Part shown: in pieces, positions 49,451 through 51,478 of the stretch | Layout of the letters: each line of letters starts with the position of its first letter | How positions within the stretch are numbered: position 1 is the first letter of the stretch | From: Bacteroidales bacterium | Lineage (GTDB): Bacteria > Bacteroidota > Bacteroidia > Bacteroidales > FEN-979 | NCBI GenBank assembly: GCA_023231065.1 | Contig: JALNWE010000016.1 | Span: 1-51,478 of the forward strand | Length of the DNA: 51,478 nt | Direction of reading: 5' to 3' | Notes under the pieces: model-generated | The model's input: only the letters and a program-made list of their open reading frames with translations | Told to the model about the DNA's origin: nothing | Databases searched by the model: none | Program-made: the position numbers and the translations under genes

Positions 49451-51478
49451 ATGAAGGGCAGGTTCAGGTATCTCAGAATTCTTCTTTTTATGGTTTGGTT
49501 ACCTTCCTCTTTTCTTTTTGCCGGTGGGAAGATAACCGGTTTGGTCACTACTTCACTTGATGGGAAACCTCTTTCAGGCGCCCATGTACTGGTCAAAGAA
49601 ACAGGCCAGGGGGCCATCACCGACTCGTTGGGCAGATATACCCTCAGGATCCAGGGCGCCGGGAAGTACCGTATCAGGGCCTCTTACCTGGGATATAATA
49701 CAATAGAAAAAATCATCAAATATACTGACGGGCAAACAGCAACGCTCAATTTCTCACTCCAGCAAACGGTCTATGAAGCTGCTGAAGTCGAAATAACCGG
49801 GACAAGACCTGATCAGACAGAGCAGGATGTGCCTCACCGGATGGACCTCATTTCGGCACAGACCATCACTGACAATCCCGGCCAGAATATCACCTCTGTT
49901 CTGGATTATGTCTCAGGGGTCAATCTGAGCAGTACCATGGGTGTATTTTCCAACAACACCGTGGTATCCCTTCGTGGTTTAAGTGGAAACGATCAGGGCA
50001 GGACCTTGATCCTGGTGGACAATATGCCGCTCAACAAATCAGATGAAGGTTCGGTGAACTGGAACCTGATAAACCGTGAAAATGTGGAACAGATCGAAGT
50101 GACAAAAGGCCCTGGTGGCGCAAGATATGGGAGCAGCGCCATGGGTGGGGTGATCAATATCCGGACCCGGAAAGCCACTGAGCCAATTGCCGGATCTGCA
50201 ACCCTGGGGTATGGCGCTTTCAATACCCTTGGATTCCGTTATGCTCTCAACGGGATTTTAGGTCCCCACCGGCCTTCCAGGGGATTTTATTATGATCTGA
50301 ATGGATTTTACAGGCAAAGCGATGGTTATAATGCCGAGATCCCCGAATATCTTGAACCGGGCGATACTTTCACGGTCAACACTTTCCTGCGGGAAGCGTC
50401 TATCGGGATAAAAACCGGGTACCGGTTCAACGATGAGCATTCGGTCGAGGCCAGCGCTGGTTTCTTCAACGATAAACGCGGACGGGGCATTGAGATCTAC
50501 GAAGTGGATGGGGCTTATGAACGACATGGCACCTGGCAGGCATCCATACAATACCATGGAAATCATAAAAATAACTCCTGGAATGTTATGGCCTATTCCC
50601 TGAACGAACATTTCCAGCGGGTCAACGAATACATGAGTGAAGCCGAATACAACCTTTATCTTGTCAAATCGCTGCGGTCCGACCTTGGCTTTACGGCTGA
50701 CCTCGACCTGGTCGCTGGAAAATTCCAGCAGGTAACCACCGGCCTTGAATTCAAGCAGGGAAGCGTGGATGGCCAGGATATCTATTACACGGCCACCGAC
50801 CTCATTACCAATAAAGGGAAGATGGAAAATTATGCCTTTTTCATCCAGGATGCCTTCCGTTTTGTTCAGAACCGGTTGCAGTTTGATATCGGTATCAGGT
50901 TGAATTACGCGGTATTCCACAACGGATTATTCACCATCGAAAACCCCTCCTATTCCATCGAATACATGGTCCCTTACCAGGATACGCTTATTCCCCGGCA
51001 TAGCTGGTTTCAGGCAGATCCTAAATTCTCCGTTCAATATCGCTTTAATCCGGAAAACCGCATCTATATCACCATCGCCCGTGGTTTCAGGGCCCCCAAC
51101 CTGGATGATCTCTGCCGGACCGGAAAAAAAAGCAACGGTTTTAAAATTTCAAATCCGGCGCTTAATCCCGAGATCCTCGATAATTACGAGACAGGGGCCG
51201 ACCTGGCGCTATTTAAAAAACTTCACCTGGCTCCCTCCTTTTATTATTCCATTGGCCATGACTTCATGTATTATGTAAGCACCGGCGATTCGGTCAATAT
51301 GGGATATAAAAAAGCCCCGGTCTTTCAGAAACAAAATATCAGCCGCGTCGATATTTACGGGATGGAATTCGATCTGGATATCGAGCCTGTGACCTGGTTG
51401 AGCGTTTTTGCCAATTACGCGTATGCCCATTCCACCATTACCCGCTATATTCCCGCTGATCCCGCTGTAGATGTAGAT
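49451..51478 (+). CDS. TonB-dependent outer-membrane receptor (partial, runs off the window)
   Basis: At least 676 codons are open to the right edge without a stop. A signal peptide (ends FLFAGG) is followed by a carboxypeptidase-regulatory-like domain at about residues 25-110 (GKITGLVTTSLDGKPLSGAHVLVKE, SLGRYTL, YRIRASYLGY), then the plug domain at about 115-240 (ILVDNMPLNKSDEGSVNW, VEQIEVTKGPGGARYGSSAMGGVINIRT) and the first part of a 22-strand barrel, including ITIARGFRAPNLDDL and ALNPEILDNYETGADL. In genomic context it is a candidate for import of tungstate/molybdate or a metal complex, but receptors of this class cannot be assigned a substrate from sequence alone. Confidence 0.88.
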   Translation, partial: MKGRFRYLRILLFMVWLPSSFLFAGGKITGLVTTSLDGKPLSGAHVLVKETGQGAITDSLGRYTLRIQGAGKYRIRASYLGYNTIEKIIKYTDGQTATLNFSLQQTVYEAAEVEITGTRPDQTEQDVPHRMDLISAQTITDNPGQNITSVLDYVSGVNLSSTMGVFSNNTVVSLRGLSGNDQGRTLILVDNMPLNKSDEGSVNWNLINRENVEQIEVTKGPGGARYGSSAMGGVINIRTRKATEPIAGSATLGYGAFNTLGFRYALNGILGPHRPSRGFYYDLNGFYRQSDGYNAEIPEYLEPGDTFTVNTFLREASIGIKTGYRFNDEHSVEASAGFFNDKRGRGIEIYEVDGAYERHGTWQASIQYHGNHKNNSWNVMAYSLNEHFQRVNEYMSEAEYNLYLVKSLRSDLGFTADLDLVAGKFQQVTTGLEFKQGSVDGQDIYYTATDLITNKGKMENYAFFIQDAFRFVQNRLQFDIGIRLNYAVFHNGLFTIENPSYSIEYMVPYQDTLIPRHSWFQADPKFSVQYRFNPENRIYITIARGFRAPNLDDLCRTGKKSNGFKISNPALNPEILDNYETGADLALFKKLHLAPSFYYSIGHDFMYYVSTGDSVNMGYKKAPVFQKQNISRVDIYGMEFDLDIEPVTWLSVFANYAYAHSTITRYIPADPAVDVD

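Noticed and set aside
1..51478. CRISPR array, restriction-modification or phage genes
   Set aside because: No regular direct-repeat/spacer array, cas gene, methylase-nuclease pair or phage structural gene was seen in any region.

Overview
The window reads as a chromosomal segment of a member of the Bacteroidota, probably an uncultured Bacteroidales-like organism. Supporting signs are several promoters of the Bacteroidota type (a TTTG or TTG box, a spacer of about 20 bases, then TAnnTTTG), weak Shine-Dalgarno signals, many type IX secretion system (T9SS) components and cargo proteins with C-terminal sorting domains, a lipoprotein version of TamA (TamL), and gldJ next to murF. No rRNA, CRISPR array, phage or intact insertion sequence was seen. 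One tRNA gene is present, and the last gene runs off the right edge.

Layout. 1-2.45 kb: dnaX, a tRNA-Val with its own promoter and terminator, and a truncated rhuM-like fragment. 2.5-7.3 kb: a secreted zinc phospholipase C/S1-nuclease-like protein with a barrel-like C-terminus, an aspartase carrying an N-terminal cNMP-type domain, and a secreted double-Cache protein. 7.4-13.7 kb: a large T9SS cargo protein with dockerin-like and cohesin-like modules, an IMPDH/GMP-reductase family enzyme, and tamL. 13.8-20.7 kb, all on the minus strand: rpsF-rpsR-rplI, an RNA methyltransferase, the T9SS plug-like protein, and two LruC-domain lipoproteins. 20.7-23.2 kb: a polytopic GT-C-like membrane protein convergent with ispF. 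23.2-34.6 kb: the T9SS core, with porV and two tandem porU sortases on the minus strand and a porP/sprF-type gene and gldJ on the plus strand. 34.7-38.5 kb: murF, anmK and folC. 38.5-41.3 kb: thiF, a VCBS/FG-GAP T9SS cargo gene and thiS in one compact minus-strand unit. 41.6-51.5 kb: a biotin-dependent carboxyltransferase subunit, a tungsten/molybdenum aldehyde:ferredoxin oxidoreductase (AOR), a ModE-type regulator, a WtpA-type oxyanion-binding protein, a lipoprotein, a small T9SS protein and a TonB-dependent receptor.

How the genes work together. PorU, PorV, the plug protein, PorP and GldJ belong to the machine that exports, and in PorU's case processes, proteins with C-terminal sorting domains. 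Three cargo proteins of this kind are encoded in the same window. The right end looks like a tungstate/molybdate unit: an enzyme needing the metal (AOR), a ModE-like DNA-binding protein, a periplasmic oxyanion-binding protein, and surface components that may bring the metal or a metal complex through the outer membrane. The best candidate for something undescribed is this module with its perfect 11-bp inverted repeat between modE and wtpA. Next are the tandem porU pair, the cNMP-aspartase fusion, the zinc hydrolase-barrel fusion and the thiF-VCBS-thiS arrangement.

Three copies of a 48-base hairpin-bearing repeat lie at gene ends or in a gene leader, and one supplies the stop codon of ispF. 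Low-complexity repeat text also forms the C-terminus of the methyltransferase and the N-terminus of the plug-like protein. All functional calls come from reading motifs by eye, with no database search.
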